Shown: positions 21,854-33,984, numbered from the stretch's first letter. The stretch: 64,000 bases of DNA from Lophium mytilinum (GCA_010093605.1 MU004190.1:930001-994000); one strand, 5' to 3'. Made by a program: numbers and translations. Notes: generated from the letters alone by a model not told the origin.

Positions 21854-24800
21854 ATGGCTGGTACGCGAGGTCGGCCGCGCAAAGCAGCCGACTCAACGAA
21901 GAATGGTAGTAATGCTCGTACCAGGAGCTCCAGAAAGACGACTAAGAAGGATGCCGATATTCCAGAGGTGTTTCAGGATATGCTCTCAGAGGCAGCGCCC
22001 TCTGCTAGTGCCGGCCCGGATGAGGACAGTAAGCCACTGAAGAAACGCAAGACGACAAGGAGCACTCGTATTGCCGGACCAGAACCACCACTACCTCCTA
22101 TCACTGCGGACAGTCAAACTACCCTTCAGCGAGATCCTTCCCCGCACACCCAAGATGATTCGGCGGACGAAAGATACACAGGGAACGGGCTGCTACAAAC
22201 AGTTACGGATTACTCAGAAGAATCAGAGGAGAGCGATCTTGAATGGGAAGACGTTGGTATAGATCAAGCTGAGGAAGGAGATCAGAAGTCGGACGAAGAA
22301 CGTCCCATAGGAGACGTTTCTATCATCCTGGGTGGCGACAAAAATGTTCAAAAAGCAAGGAAGCAAGTGCGGCGGAAAGGGGTGACTGCTGCAGAGAAAA
22401 AACTAAGGCTTGATATCCATAAGATGCACATTTTGTGTCTGCTCTACCACGTTCATCTGAGGAATGCATGGTGCAACGATTTGAAGACACAGGTATTTGC
22501 GCCGTTTTATGTATCTGAGCGTGATCCTAATAGTGATTCAGGCTACCTTGAGGAAGTTGCTCAATGTTAAGCTAGTTGAAAAACTCACCCAAGACCCAGA
22601 AAAGAATCAAGGGCAATCATCGGCGTGGTTCCTGGACGGGTTAATTAGACTCAAAGATTTATGGTCACAGAGATTCTCCGTCACAGCTATGGGACTTCAT
22701 AAGCCACAGTGGGCTGATAGTACGGGGGGCGTCCTAGACGTAAGTTTTTGAAGAAAATTCAACAAGAACGCACTGGTCCTGACTGTTCTCATATGTGAAG
22801 CTCAACCAATTCGATGAGCTCGACCCCCCTATGGAATGCTCAGACTTTCGCACCGCGGCGCACACACTTCGAGGTTCTCAGGATCTCGGTGCTCAACTAC
22901 TATGTGCGCTTCTTCGAGGAATCGGCGTAGAAGCCAGATTGGTTTGTTCTTTACAGTGCCTGCCATTCTCCTCGGCTGCTCAAAGCTCTACTCCCCAGTC
23001 AACCTCCAAGATGAACCGCATTGTCTTGGATCCATACAATTCAGACGTATCTCCAAGCAAGCCCACTGTCTCGGCCGCGTCTGCATCAAACGCTCCATCT
23101 ACTCCATTGCCGAGGCGTCCCGTGCGATTGTCTAGGCTTGGACAGTTCTTGACTGGTCGAAAGACGTACGATACCGGCAAAGCTCCTCTATCGCCAAAAC
23201 CCAAGAAGGCCTATCGTACCGCATACCCTGTATATTGGGTTGAAGCGTTCGATTTCGCGATGCAAAAATGGATTGTGGTAGACCCACACTCCTCCTCGAC
23301 AGCCAACAGACCAGATAAAATGGAACCTCCCATGAATTACTCACAGAACACGCTAAGTTACGTGGTGGCGTTCGAAGAAGATCTGTCAGCGAGAGACGTT
23401 ACACGGAGATATGCTAAAGCGCTGAACGCGAAGACTCGCAAGACCAGAGTCGAGAGCACTGAAGGAGGTGCGAAATGGTGGAAGAAAGCCTTGAAAATCT
23501 TCAGAAGAAGGACGACTCTGGACAGAGATCAGGTCGAAGACGCGCAACTTGCGCGTAGAGAAGGCGCAGAAGGGATCCCGCGAAACGTTCAAGACTTCAA
23601 AGGTCATCCTGTCTACGTACTTGAGAGACACCTCAAGCATAACGAGATTATCCAACCTAAAAATCAGGTGGGCAAAATCAACGTAGGAAGCGCAACTGCC
23701 AGTAAAATGGAGCCTATCTACCGTCGACGCGACGTGCATGTCGTTAGAAGCGGAGACAAATGGTATCGTATGGGACGAGAAGTGAAGGAGGGCGAGCAGC
23801 CCTTGAAACACGCCAAACCCCGAAAGGGAGCTCGAAACTCTCTTGGTCCTGATGAGCTCGACACGGAAGACATGGAGGATGTCGGTGTCGGACTGTACGC
23901 GGCAATTCAAACAGAGTCATACGTTCCCCCACCTATTGTCCGCGGCAGAGTACCTCGGAACGCGTTTGGAAACCTCGACATCTACGTTCCGTCGATGGTC
24001 CCAATGGGCGGTGTACATATTCGCGCACGCGAAGCTGCGAAGGCCGCTCGAATCGTCGGGGTCGACTTCGCCGATGCTGTGACAGGCTTTCAGTTCCGAG
24101 GCCGGCATGGTACTGCAGTTATTCAAGGTATCATCGTTGCCGCCGAGCATGGAGAGGCAATTGAAGCTGTCTTGAAAGGAATGCTGCAGGCACAAGAGGA
24201 TGCACGGAATGCTTTACGCAGTGCAGAAGCGTTGCGGCTGTGGAGACGATTCTTCTTGGGTCTTCGGATCGCCCAAAGAGTCGCGGGATACGAAATCGAA
24301 GGGGAGAAGGCAGATCTTCGGGAAGAATTAGACCACGAGGAAGAGCAACTTGAAGAGCAGCAAATGGCTGGTGGCTTCTTCCCTGGGGTTGATATGGGAA
24401 GCATTGATCCAACGGAGGATAGGGATGAATATGACCATGAGCACTTTGGGTTCGATGGGGCTTCTAGTGGTGGATTCATTGCAGATTCAGAGCATGATTT
24501 CGTCCTAGAAAGAGCCAATAGCTTCGGAAGCTCGCTCCTAGAACAGGTCCCAATAACACTACGAAGAGCCTGGACAATACCTCAGCACCAAAATTTGCCC
24601 AAAATGAACCCAGACGATGATGGAGGTGGCTATGTGTCGGAAAATCCGGGTGATCAAGGGGGAGGGTTCATCCCAGACGAAGAAGCTGTTTCCGAGGAGA
24701 GTCGGGACGTTCCTCCTCAACGGCCGAGTGATCCAATGGAAATGGACACAGCAGGTGGATTCGTTGTTGACGATGCATCCAAGGAGCATGAATACAATGC

Positions 24801-25140
24801 AGTCGAGCAAGTGGAGCACGCCCAGCTCCCCGTATCTACAGAAACGATGGACAACATAATGCTAGAAACGCCACAGGCCCATCAACTAGTGGCGCCTCCA
24901 AGCGTGTCCATGATCGCAGAGTCTAAGTCGACAAGCCAACACCCTATTCAAGACATGAGCTCGGTTCAGCGAGAAGAGCAAGCGGCAAATATTTCGCAAG
25001 GGTCAGAACACGCACTGCCCGAACACGCACAGCCCACGGACACCTATGAGCAATCGAGCGATGAAGACCGGGACTCATTGCCATCTGAAGACCCAGAGGA
25101 TGAAGATGCAGATCCGGATTGGTTAGTGTATACAACGTAG
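21854..25140 (+). CDS. rad4: DNA repair protein Rad4/XPC homologue
   Basis: This is the damage-recognition factor of nucleotide-excision repair, a nuclear protein acting with Rad23. Exons are 21854-22492, 22542-22739 and 22801-25140, giving 1058 aa; both introns are phase 0. After a basic/acidic disordered N-terminus comes the transglutaminase-like fold (LCLLYHVHLRNAWCNDL; TAAHTLRGSQDLGAQLLCAL; YPVYWVEAFDFAMQKWIVVDP). BHD1 follows (VTRRYAKALNAKTRKTRVE, HPVYVLERHLKHNEII), then BHD2 (PIYRRRDVHVVRSGDKWYR) and BHD3 (GNLDIYVPSMVPMGGVHI...GFQFRGRHGTAVI). A long acidic tail with three related GGGF/GGFV...D(E/D)-type patches follows. The length is typical of filamentous-fungal Rad4. Confidence 0.96.
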
Positions 25141-26416
25141 ACATTTGGATGATATGCATATATCATGAGGTAGACAATGAGAACACTTTGGAGTTTCCGG
25201 AGCTTCTCCTTATTCTTCTCTGGACTGCAGTAATGATGGGCTGGCTTTTGTGATTGCTATAATGTTAGATATAGATGTAAGCCATGGAACTGGGGTAAAG
25301 ATGGCACTGTTCAGATGTACAAAGTAGAGCCAGTCCGTGCGATATAGAGTCCATTTTGGTTTGTTATTGCAAGAAAATGCGAACTGGGCCATAGGAACAT
25401 GGTTCATTTTGGGGGTGATGAGAAGTACAAAGTGGAGCCAGTCTGTGTGATTTGCGGGCGATTTTGGCATATTATTCGAGTAGCCTGCGAAATGGTCTCT
25501 ACACCGGTGTTTTTAGAGAGACATCTTAAATCGGGCCATGGAATTGGGGTGAAGTTGGCGGTGTTGAGATGTATAAAGTGGAGCCAATTCGTGCGATTTA
25601 GGGTCGATTTTGGCACACTATTGGAAGAGAGCGAGGATCAGGCTAGATTTCAAGGTTTTTGATAAACGTCCTAGATTTGGACGTGGATTGGAGGTAGAGT
25701 TGACACTATTAAGTCCACAGTGTTTTATTCTTCCCATCATCTCCTCTAGCTAGCTTCTTTCCCTCCTTCATCATCACTCTCTCCGCTTCTAGTATCTTCC
25801 TTCCTGCCACTATCTAAGTCGCCCGCCTCACATCCTTTATAAGTACCCCATCCCCTTCTACACCTCCTTCAAATTTCCATTCCGCTGCATCTACTAAAGC
25901 CTCCAGCGCCATTCAGCGCAACGAGGACATCATCCTCTCCAAAACCCCGCCAGCTTGCCTTGCTTAACGTAATCTTTCGCGTAGCCTCTCACCTCTGCGC
26001 TGCAATGCGCATATTTGTTTTTAAGAAAAAGGGTCCCAAAAAAGATTTCAAGAAGCAAAACACCACCCTCTTTCGAGGTTTCTTTCGATCTAAATCCATA
26101 ATTCTTCAATCTGTCAAATCTTTGCCGGCCACACCTTCGTGGTTGCTATTAAATCAACTCCGTTATCAGCTCAACACTCTTGTGCAGCAGCCCGGCCTCT
26201 ACTACAACAACAACAATCTCAGGCAAGCTCGGCATACCGAATCGTATGCTGGATTATGGGGTAGATAATGGGAAGAACTCTGTAGTCTCGAACGCAGCAA
26301 GCAGCTTCCACAATGACCAGGGGCGATTGGCCTGCATTAGGCCTGATCAATCTCTCCAGGAAATATGCCGAGGGCGTATACCTACTCGCAGTATCATCTC
26401 CCAACCCCTCTTCCCC
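25141..26416. other. Intergenic with a decayed repeat family
   Basis: This is the 3' flank between rad4 (+) and the acyltransferase (-). Its first half holds three diverged copies of an ~80-bp element (see repeat). From 25740 to 25950 the sequence is CT-rich. A 102-codon frame at 25960-26268 has no recognisable family. Confidence 0.45.
25281..25615. repeat. Three diverged copies of an ~80-bp repeat
   Basis: Copies lie at 25281-25359, about 25386-25468 (partial) and 25535-25615. Shared landmarks are GCCATGGAAYTGGGGT (first and third) and TACAAAGTRGAGCCAGT...ATTTTGG (all three, allowing a few changes). Spacing is irregular, so this looks like an old tandem or nested fragment of a dispersed repeat. 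It has no coding capacity. Confidence 0.75.
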
Positions 26417-28115
26417 CTACCTAAACCGCCCCACCATCCCCCCTCCAACCAACTCATCCACCACCTCCGCCCTCGCGCTCACCAGCACATCAACCCCGTG
26501 TTCAGCCCAATGCCCCGTCCCCTCCTTCCCCCCCTCCCGCCGCAGCCCAGCCTCCATCACCACCACAAGCCCATCCACCTCCGGCATCAGCGGCTCCACA
26601 TACCTGCACCTCCCCCCTCCAAAGTCAACATCCCACACCCCCGCGCGCACCCAACTCGTCACAATCACGTTCCGCGTGCCCAAAACGGAGTTCCAGTACC
26701 GCGTCGACCAGTCATCAAACGCGGCCTCGTGCAACAACGCCGCCACCCTCTCCTCGTCGAACGTCGCCAGCGCCTTAGTGAGAGCAGTCGCGGTGTCCGG
26801 TAAAGAAAGACCGGAGGAAGAGGGTCGGCCAGGGCCAGGGCTAGGTTCCGGAAACGGGATCGAAGCGGCCGCATGCACGATGGGCGAGCCTAGGAAGTTC
26901 GTAGGGAGGGGCGGGGTCACGCGCGGGCGGAGGGAGAGGGTGAGGGTGAGGTGAGCAAGACCGCTTCGTTCCTTCTTTGCCTCTGTTTCTGATGCCATGG
27001 CGGAAGACTCAGAGGTGGCGCGGGCGTGTAGGAGGGAGAGCCAGATGTGGGATACCAGCGCTGCGTGCTGGCTGATTTTCTCGCCGTTTGGAGTGGAGGC
27101 GGCGTGGATGGCGAGGATTTCGGCGGCGGTGAAGTGCAGGACTACTTTTTTTGCTGGAGCGCTTTGGTCCCATAGTTCCCATGGCGGTGGGATGCCGGGG
27201 GCGGCGAGGGTGGAGTTTGCGAGTTCAGGGGGAGGGGTCATGGCGCTTTGGGCCCAGGAGGGTGCGAAAGGGGTGGGGGCGTAATAGTCGTAGCGGGTTC
27301 TGGAGACTGAGTTGGCGGTGGCGAGGAGGGTAGGGTCGGGGCTTGGGGCGTCAATGTTGCCGGAGGCGCGGTAGGAGAGAGTAGAAGGGGAGAACATGGG
27401 AGAGGGGGTGAAGAGTCTGTCATCGTGTTAGTGTGTGAGTATGAAGAACTTTTAGATCGCAGCTGTGGTACTGGGCTAGGAGGTTTACTTACGGATCCCT
27501 ATGCAAGTTTGCCCAGTCTTTCATGAAAGTGTTCAATGTCTGCGCATCCGCCAGAACGTGTGCCATCTTCACCGCGATGGCCAAGGCTCCACACTCAAAG
27601 GTGGTCAACTGGATAATCATCCCGGGCAGTCCTTCGCACGTGCTGGCATCCACGAACGCAAGATTAGTGGCTGGGAATAATTCGTGGGAGGGAAAGCTTG
27701 CGGGCTCCCATGGCCCCTTGGACCTTTCGGCTGCATCTGGTAAGATTTCAGAGATCGTTGAAGAAGAGTGCGTGACTACAACTTCAACGCCAGGGTCGTC
27801 TGGAGAGCCCCATGTTAGCTGGACTCGCTGGCAGCGATTGGCGTGCCCGAGGGAGGGGTTAAAGGGGGTCCAACAGAGCTGGCCGCACCACTGGGGGTAG
27901 TACGAGAGTGCTTTGCGGAGGCTGGTGAGAATGTTTGAGGGGGAGTAGGGAATTTGGGTAGGAGCATCGTAGATCCAGATTGCACCTGCTGGGGTGAAGC
28001 GGAGGACGGTCGAATCGATTGTTGAGAGGGGTTGGGTGCATGATTGAGGTGGTGGCTGAGAGGGGTGGAGACGCGTTTGGGATATTAACTCTAGGTTGAG
28101 AGTTTTGGCGAGCAT
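26417..28115 (-). CDS. BAHD-like (HXXXD) acyltransferase
   Basis: This is a transferase-family enzyme that moves an acyl group from acyl-CoA to an alcohol or amine, often in fungal secondary metabolism. Exons are 28115-27493 and 27416-26417 (76-bp intron), giving 540 aa; the join reads HRDPLFTPSPMF. The catalytic HXXXD motif is HVLAD (about residue 190) in VKMAHVLADAQTLNTFMKDW. The C-terminal structural motif DFGWG appears as DFGGG (VWDVDFGGGRC). The second half carries the linker and the TRYWNSVLGTRNVIVTSW region typical of the family. It is not part of an obvious biosynthetic cluster here, so the substrate is unknown. The minus strand of the 3' half is GC-rich, causing long open shadow frames. 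Confidence 0.87.
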
Positions 28116-28412
28116 GGTGATGAGATGACGCTCAGTTTGGGTTGAGAAATAATGTCTTCACTTCAACTTGAGAAGATGTGGGAATAGTAGAATTGAGAAT
28201 ATATATGAAGATTGAGGAGAGTGACTCAGACAGATATTCAGGCTCTCTACAGAAGACTAACGTACGAATAGGTAAGACACAACGTCTATCCAGAGTTAGT
28301 GAAGTATTGAGCGGTATTCAAACAGGAGAAAACATGGAAGCGGTCAAACATGTTCGACTCATAATGATGCTGCAAGGGAATTCATGCAGTCTGCTGGAAA
28401 AGTGTGGTAAAT

Positions 28413-28578
28413 TGTGGTACATTTTCGCTATTAGCGAGGCTAGCGTGGTGTTGTGCGGGGCGGGTTGAGCTACTTTAGGTAGGTGGTAGCTCTGATGTGG
28501 TACATTATCGCTATTAGCGAGGCTAGCATGGTGTTGTGTGGGGCAGGTTGAGCTGCTTTAAGTATATGGTAGCCTTGC
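28413..28578. repeat. 83-bp tandem duplication (two copies)
   Basis: Copy 1 starts at 28413 and copy 2 at 28496. Both begin TGTGGTACATTWTCGCTATT and continue AGCGAGGCTAGCRTGGTGTT with about ten differences, mostly transitions. There are no open frames of note. Confidence 0.88.
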
Positions 28579-28638
28579 TGTGGTGGATTGACTTATCATA
28601 ATTGCCTGACTGCTTGACTCGACTGGTGTACGCCGTAG

Positions 28639-28769
28639 CTATCCCATCGTCCGGTAAAAACGATAAGGCTGCATCCAATCAAAGCCCGTTGCACCGAGAT
28701 GTACGCAGAAGGGACATCTGAGAATGATGTTCGGGCCCAAGCGTTGCACCTTACCGGACGATGGTATAG
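28639..28769. mobile_element. MITE-like element with 19-bp terminal inverted repeats
   Basis: The left end 28639-28657 reads CTATCCCATCGTCCGGTAA and the right end 28751-28769 is its reverse complement with one mismatch. The 131-bp interior has no coding capacity. Size and ends fit a non-autonomous DNA transposon (MITE). The target-site duplication is unclear, so the superfamily is not assigned. Confidence 0.68.
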
Positions 28770-29282
28770 TTGTTCACCTATAAACGAAAATCCCCCGCCA
28801 CCAAGAATTGGTTGAGGATTCTGCGTGCAGATGTGGCCACGCTTAAGAGATCTTGGACTAGCGTCTCGGGCCCCCAAATGCTCACCAATTCTCGGTGGGG
28901 GGTGAATATGGGGAGAGCATCGTGGGCTGTTTCAAAATACGTACGGAGTAGTGGTCTGTTCCGTAGGATGACGAGCGATACTGTACGTGCGTAAAATTCC
29001 CGAGGCTGGACGCCCCACGTGTCCGCGTGGAGTCAGCCTTACTCCGCCCCAGGATTCATACTTTAGGCGATCGGCGCTGCAGGCCGCGAACTCGTGTATT
29101 TTTACTCTCTCCTGCGATAACGTGTGGACCAGTCGAACATCCTTCATTGCGAAGTAGCAATTTAACACCGCCTAAGGTGGTTCGGAGAACTATTAGGGTG
29201 TCAAAAGTGTCGCTTTACAATGTTGATATTTTAGCGGAGGAGTGCTACGCAATTGCACATAAGTCTAGAAGAGTGTGTGCCT

Positions 29283-31086
29283 TCATGCTTTTATTCTCGC
29301 TTTCATCCAGGATCCTACTTCCTCGACGCCATTTTTCCATCGCTCTGAACTACTGCTCCCAGTCAATAGCCCCAGTCCGTCTTGCACTTTCAAAGACACT
29401 TTGCGATCTGCGATTTCTTGAGCTTTGGCTTTCAGTTGATCGATTTCTTGGCTATCTCGGGTATCTCGGGTATGTCGGTTCGAGGTGAATTGGTGCGCTA
29501 CTGCCCGCTTCACCATGCCGCTGTATTCAGACGCTTGATCTAGCAGAGGGCTCTCAGACCCAGTCGTGATATGCATGAATGGTAGGTCGAGGTCGAGATG
29601 TGAAGGCGGGAAGCCTCGGTAGTACGCGCGGCACCTTAGTAAAGTGGGAAGAGCGGGTGCGGGGCGAGGCTTGTGGGAGTCAGCTTCAGACAGGATCTCC
29701 TGGAAAGAAAGATCTGGGTCTAAAGAAGGACTGTCATCGTCAGACGTGGGAGGTGAAGACGATGCTAGGATATCTTCGTGTTCTGGATACACTAGCTCGC
29801 CTTTCGGGGACCGGAAAAAGCAGATAGGCGACGCGAACCGATCGAAATAGTCTTCCTTTTTCTTGAAGAACACCTCCCGTGATTGGAGGAGCGCAGACGT
29901 TGGCAGAGCGGGGTTATGCGCATAGTCTTTCCATGAAGACTTTGCCACCTTTGGCACCCGTTTGGGGGACTTCGGGGTAGCTTCTTCTTCCGCCTCCTGC
30001 TGTGCCCACCAGTCCATGAGGCTGTTGTGCTCGTAGGACTCGTCTTGATGGTCATGCCCAGGGCGGGGTTCGGGTTTGATAATTGCCGCAAGCTCATCGG
30101 GGAAGACCCAGTCAACGACGGGATTGTTGATTGCTGCAGCGCCAATTCTGCTGGCACCAAGCTTGCATTCTGTTAGTGCCAGCATTGCTGCAAGTCCACC
30201 TCCGACAAGCTCGCCATACACGCCCAATCGCGCAAGTCTACTCGCGGTGCGGCCATTTGTGGGTCCTGTCGTGGAGGATTTGACTAAGTTGTGGAGGATC
30301 CAATCATACGCTGTCAAAACGTCGTGTACAGGGGTTGGAAACTGATGGCGCTCGGAGAGTCGGTAGTTGATGCGTACTACGGTGCTGCTGGAAGAATCTA
30401 GGAGTGCAGATATAGACGCATCTTCATAGTCGTCTGACTGCCCCGGGAGCGCGAGCCCAGCCGGGAGGTAGATCAGTACCGGCGTGGGCTGAGTGAGATC
30501 TCGGGATCGGTATATGCTGGTGATTCTTAGCACTGATCCGAATAGTGATGCCAGTAACAGCACGATAAATTGCTCGGATAAAGCATATATGCATATCTTA
30601 TAGAGAAAGACGCATCATGTGACTGCGAAACGGACCAATCTGACTCGGCAAGTTATAGAGAAGTCTGGTATAGGAAATCTAGCGATCCCGCAGTGGAGTG
30701 AAAAGCTTGGTGGCCCGCTCGGGTGAAGAACCCCAGAGCAGCAACAGGCCGGGCCAAGACGACCAGGGCATGAATACGAGGCCTTGCTCAGAGTTGTTTG
30801 TGACTTCATCGCACAGGAGATCGACTGGCAGAGACCTGCGATACGGCAGGACTTCGCAAGAGAATAATAGCTGCACGTAACGAGGCTGAGCATAGAGAGG
30901 TGCATGTACTAACCTAAGCGTAACGGCGCCGTTGGACCGACACGGAACCACGACGTTCTCGGGAGCAGCCAACTGGAGTGTGGAGAGAGGACTGCATCGC
31001 AGCGGCGTTGCGAGCGAGCGCTGGCGGCGTATTCGCAGCTCGGCGAAGGCTCGTTGTGCGCGTCGCAGCAGTAAGTGCGACGGCAT
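29283..31086 (-). CDS. Mitochondrial alpha/beta-hydrolase-fold protein, apparently without nucleophile serine
   Basis: Exon 1 (31086-30914) encodes an Arg-rich N-terminus like a mitochondrial presequence (MPSHLLLRRAQRAFAELRIR) and ends VPCRSNGAVTL. A 388-bp intron (30526-30913, phase 2) leads to exon 2 (30525-29283), restoring TLRITSIYRS; the product is 471 aa. PVLIYLPAG, VVRINYRL and HDVLTAYDWIL match the alpha/beta-hydrolase_3 fold. At the nucleophile elbow, GxSxG is replaced by GELVG (GVYGELVGGGLAAMLAL), so esterase activity is doubtful; from memory, fungal relatives share this change. The C-terminal half has a charged insert and a helical tail ending GSWMKARIKA. Function is unknown. Confidence 0.78.
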
Positions 31087-31867
31087 GTGTCTCGCAGTCC
31101 AGCAGGCGTCGCGGGGTGTCGATAGCCGTTCTGTGGTGTTGAATTCACAGCAGACTCCCCCCCCTCAGGCCCCCTCTGCCGTCCCCGTCGCGAATGTTGC
31201 CCCATGCTTGCTAGGCTTGCGCGCTGACTGTCAGGGGCTGGGTGGCAGCGAATCAGCCCTGCACCTAAAGCACCTAAAGCTATGGCGGCAGGGTGGTTGC
31301 TGGTCTCAGCCCGTGTCCAATTTCACCAAGTCCGCGCCCCCAACTTGGAAGAGAAGCCCTTCATTCACTTCAGCTGCACCGCCCGCCAGCTCTTCTTCTT
31401 CCCGTCTATCTTTTATGCCTACCCCTCTGACCGCCCAGACAAACTTTTGCCCAATCTTTTATCCATACTGAGCGCGTGGACTGCTCCTGCACGTCTTCTG
31501 CACAGCCGACTCAGTCGCTCCTTGGCCCTCCCCCCGAGCCTGGCTGCACACTCTCTTCAATACACCCACACCTCGCCCGTGGACCACTGTCTCCTGCGAC
31601 CTCCTAACAACCTAGTTACTACCGTATAATTGATTATCGAACCTCGCTACCGTCCGTCAGAGCCCACCGCGGGGTTTACTGCCGCGAGACCTCAGGCTGC
31701 GGACCAGGCTTCAGCCGCACCTCTCGCGACATTCCGAGCACGAGACCGTCGCGGCCGTTTGACTGAGAGGAATAAGGATACATAGAGACATCAGCAGAGC
31801 TGGAGGGTCTACAATAACACCTATAAACATCGGCGGCAGGGTCCAGTACCCCTAGCGAGCTTTGGAC
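31087..31867. promoter_or_regulatory. Divergent promoter and leader region (hydrolase-fold gene / glycosyltransferase)
   Basis: This 781-bp interval separates two divergent start codons. The part nearest the glycosyltransferase is CT-rich (31380-31600) and probably a 5' leader. No coding sequence is supported. Confidence 0.4.
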
Positions 31868-33984
31868 ATGGCCGAGGGACGCAATCGCAAGAGCTTTTTC
31901 ACCTTGCTCAGGAATCTTTTCTGTGCAGCCCTGCTGTATACCGCCATCTTTGGAGTCATATCACTGGCCCGAAACCCCAAACTCGCGGCCAAAGGGAAGC
32001 TTGGGATTCCAGCCTTCCTCGACAAGACGGGACCAGCAGAGCTCATCAAGACCACCAAGGCCGGTTTGAAAGTCAAGTTCGCATCGTCCTCCAAGACGGT
32101 CACCATCAACCCTCACGCCAATGTCTTCAACCGGCCAGTCAGTGCTGTCAAGGCGAAGGACGACTACCTAGGCCCAAGGCCCCATGTCGACACCGAGGCT
32201 GACCTACATTTGCTTGTAGAGAAGTGCAGAGGTACATACATGGGGATAGAGAAGATGCGGAACGTGTTCGACTGCCTCCAGTTCTTCGCCAACGACGAGT
32301 CGGAGTACTACCACCTCCCCGAAGAAACAACCCGAGCCAGCACTCAGGACCCTCGCAACGCCGAATACAACAACGCAGACGGACACGATAATACGCTAGC
32401 TAAGTATGTGACTGTCTCGGACGCCCTCCCGGCGAATAAAACCACTATCGGAACTTGTCCCGGCCCCATTCTGCCATACCACACTTACTGGACCGGACCG
32501 GCCACATGGCGGGTTGAGGCCTTCGTCAAGAGCTATCTCCATACCCAAAATCTAGCCTGCTCACGCCTGTTTATCTGGCTAGACAGTGATAGGAACCCAA
32601 ACGCCGTTCGCGACATGCTCAACAAGGACGCGCTCTTTGCACGATTCTTGCCTCTAGTGGAGCGGGGTGACATCGTACTAATGGCTTGGAAGTTCCCCTC
32701 CCGGATTCCCATACCCAAGGCCAACGACACCATTGATGGAGTGGACTACTACAAGACCCCGTCAAAGCCCAACACCAAGGGCGAAAAAGCTGTCGCTGAC
32801 GGGATCATCGAGGACAAGGATGGTCAGCAGTGGCTCGTGCTTACCCCGAAACAAATGACGTTTCTCCCTGTCGCCGTGTCTGACGCAGTGCGATTCGTGG
32901 TCCTGCACATCTATGGCGGATCTTACTACGACATGGACGTGCTGATGCTGCGAGATATGCGCCCGTTGCTGTTGCCCCAGGAACACTCCTTCGCCGAGCG
33001 CTGGGCTGCGCATCCCCACCCAGGTGACTACAACACCGCCATTATGTCGCTGACAGCCAATTCGTCACTCTCGTCCTATCTACTCCGCGGTGGAGTGCGC
33101 ATGGGTATGAACTTCCATCCCCGAGTCCTTGGAAGGATGGCCTGGAAGGATGGACGAGACCAAGAATTTCTCATGTTGGAGACCGCCGCATTTGACCCTA
33201 TTTGGACGGAATTCAACTGGGACAGGGAAGGACGATGCACAGTCCCGTGCTTGCGAGACTACGGCGCAGCTTTCAAGGGCAAACAGGGCGCGTTCAAGGA
33301 CGAGTGGGAGAGCTACGATGGACCACAGTTAGAAAAGATCGATCTAGCAACAGCTCAAGTCAAGGAACTCCGGTTACGAGACGGTTCAACCAACGAAGTC
33401 GACAGCGCCGCACCAGTACCAGTTATGAAGCGGGATCGAGAAGACAACACCCCCATATCCGCCGCAGCACCCAAACCCGCCGTTGAACCACTAGAGTCCT
33501 TCAGCGCCACAACCGATGAGGAAGCTGAGCTGCGAAAGGCGGGCGTTGTATCGGACTACATTTATGAGGAGGACAAGTTCGCCCCCAACAACCGGACCCT
33601 GGAGAACTTCTTCCGCGGTGCCTGGACCTATCACATTCACAACCAAGTAAGCTTAACTTTCTGAAATCCAGCGCTCATCCCGGCATCAAGTTGCCTTCAT
33701 GTATACCATATGCGCCGTTCGCTGCGAGATTGCTGAAATCCTGCGAGTCTCGCACCGTTTGTTATCTATTCCTATCTTCGCTACCACTACCACCTCCGAC
33801 CAATCATAAAATCCGCTAACATCTCATTTCTTAGTGGCTCAAGCACCCGGAACCCTCCTCGTGGATCTCCATCCTCGAGCACGCCCACGACGGCTTCTTC
33901 GCCGGCACCCGCACAAACATGTACGGCGAGAAGTGGCACGGCCCGCCGCTCATGCCCTACAACTACTGGCCCGAGTTCGTATGA
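31868..33984 (+). CDS. Type II membrane glycosyltransferase with DXD motif (GT32-like)
   Basis: Exons are 31868-33646 and 33835-33984 (188-bp intron), giving 642 aa. The start is the ATG of MAEGRNRKS. A short basic cytoplasmic tail precedes one membrane anchor (LFCAALLYTAIFGVISLA, residues about 18-36), consistent with Golgi residence. The catalytic region contains RLFIWLDSD and the metal/nucleotide-sugar motif DMD within GGSYYDMDVLMLRDMRPL, characteristic of glycosyltransferase sugar-binding (Gly_transf_sug/GT32) proteins. Downstream, FRGAWTYHIHNQ joins WLKHPEPSSWISILEHAHDG, confirming the splice. The donor sugar and acceptor are unknown; protein or cell-wall mannan glycosylation is a family-based guess. 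Confidence 0.87.

Larger units (their letters stand above)
28116..29282. other. Repeat-bearing gap between acyltransferase and hydrolase genes
   Basis: This is the acyltransferase promoter plus the hydrolase 3' flank. It contains an 83-bp direct duplication (28413-28578) and a 131-bp inverted-repeat element (28639-28769), described separately. No gene is supported. Confidence 0.5.

Noticed and set aside
25960-26268. 102-codon plus-strand frame
   Set aside because: No family resemblance and it sits in a 3' flank; insufficient support.
26313-26954. Plus-strand frames over the acyltransferase
   Set aside because: Shadows of the GC-rich acyltransferase exon on the opposite strand.
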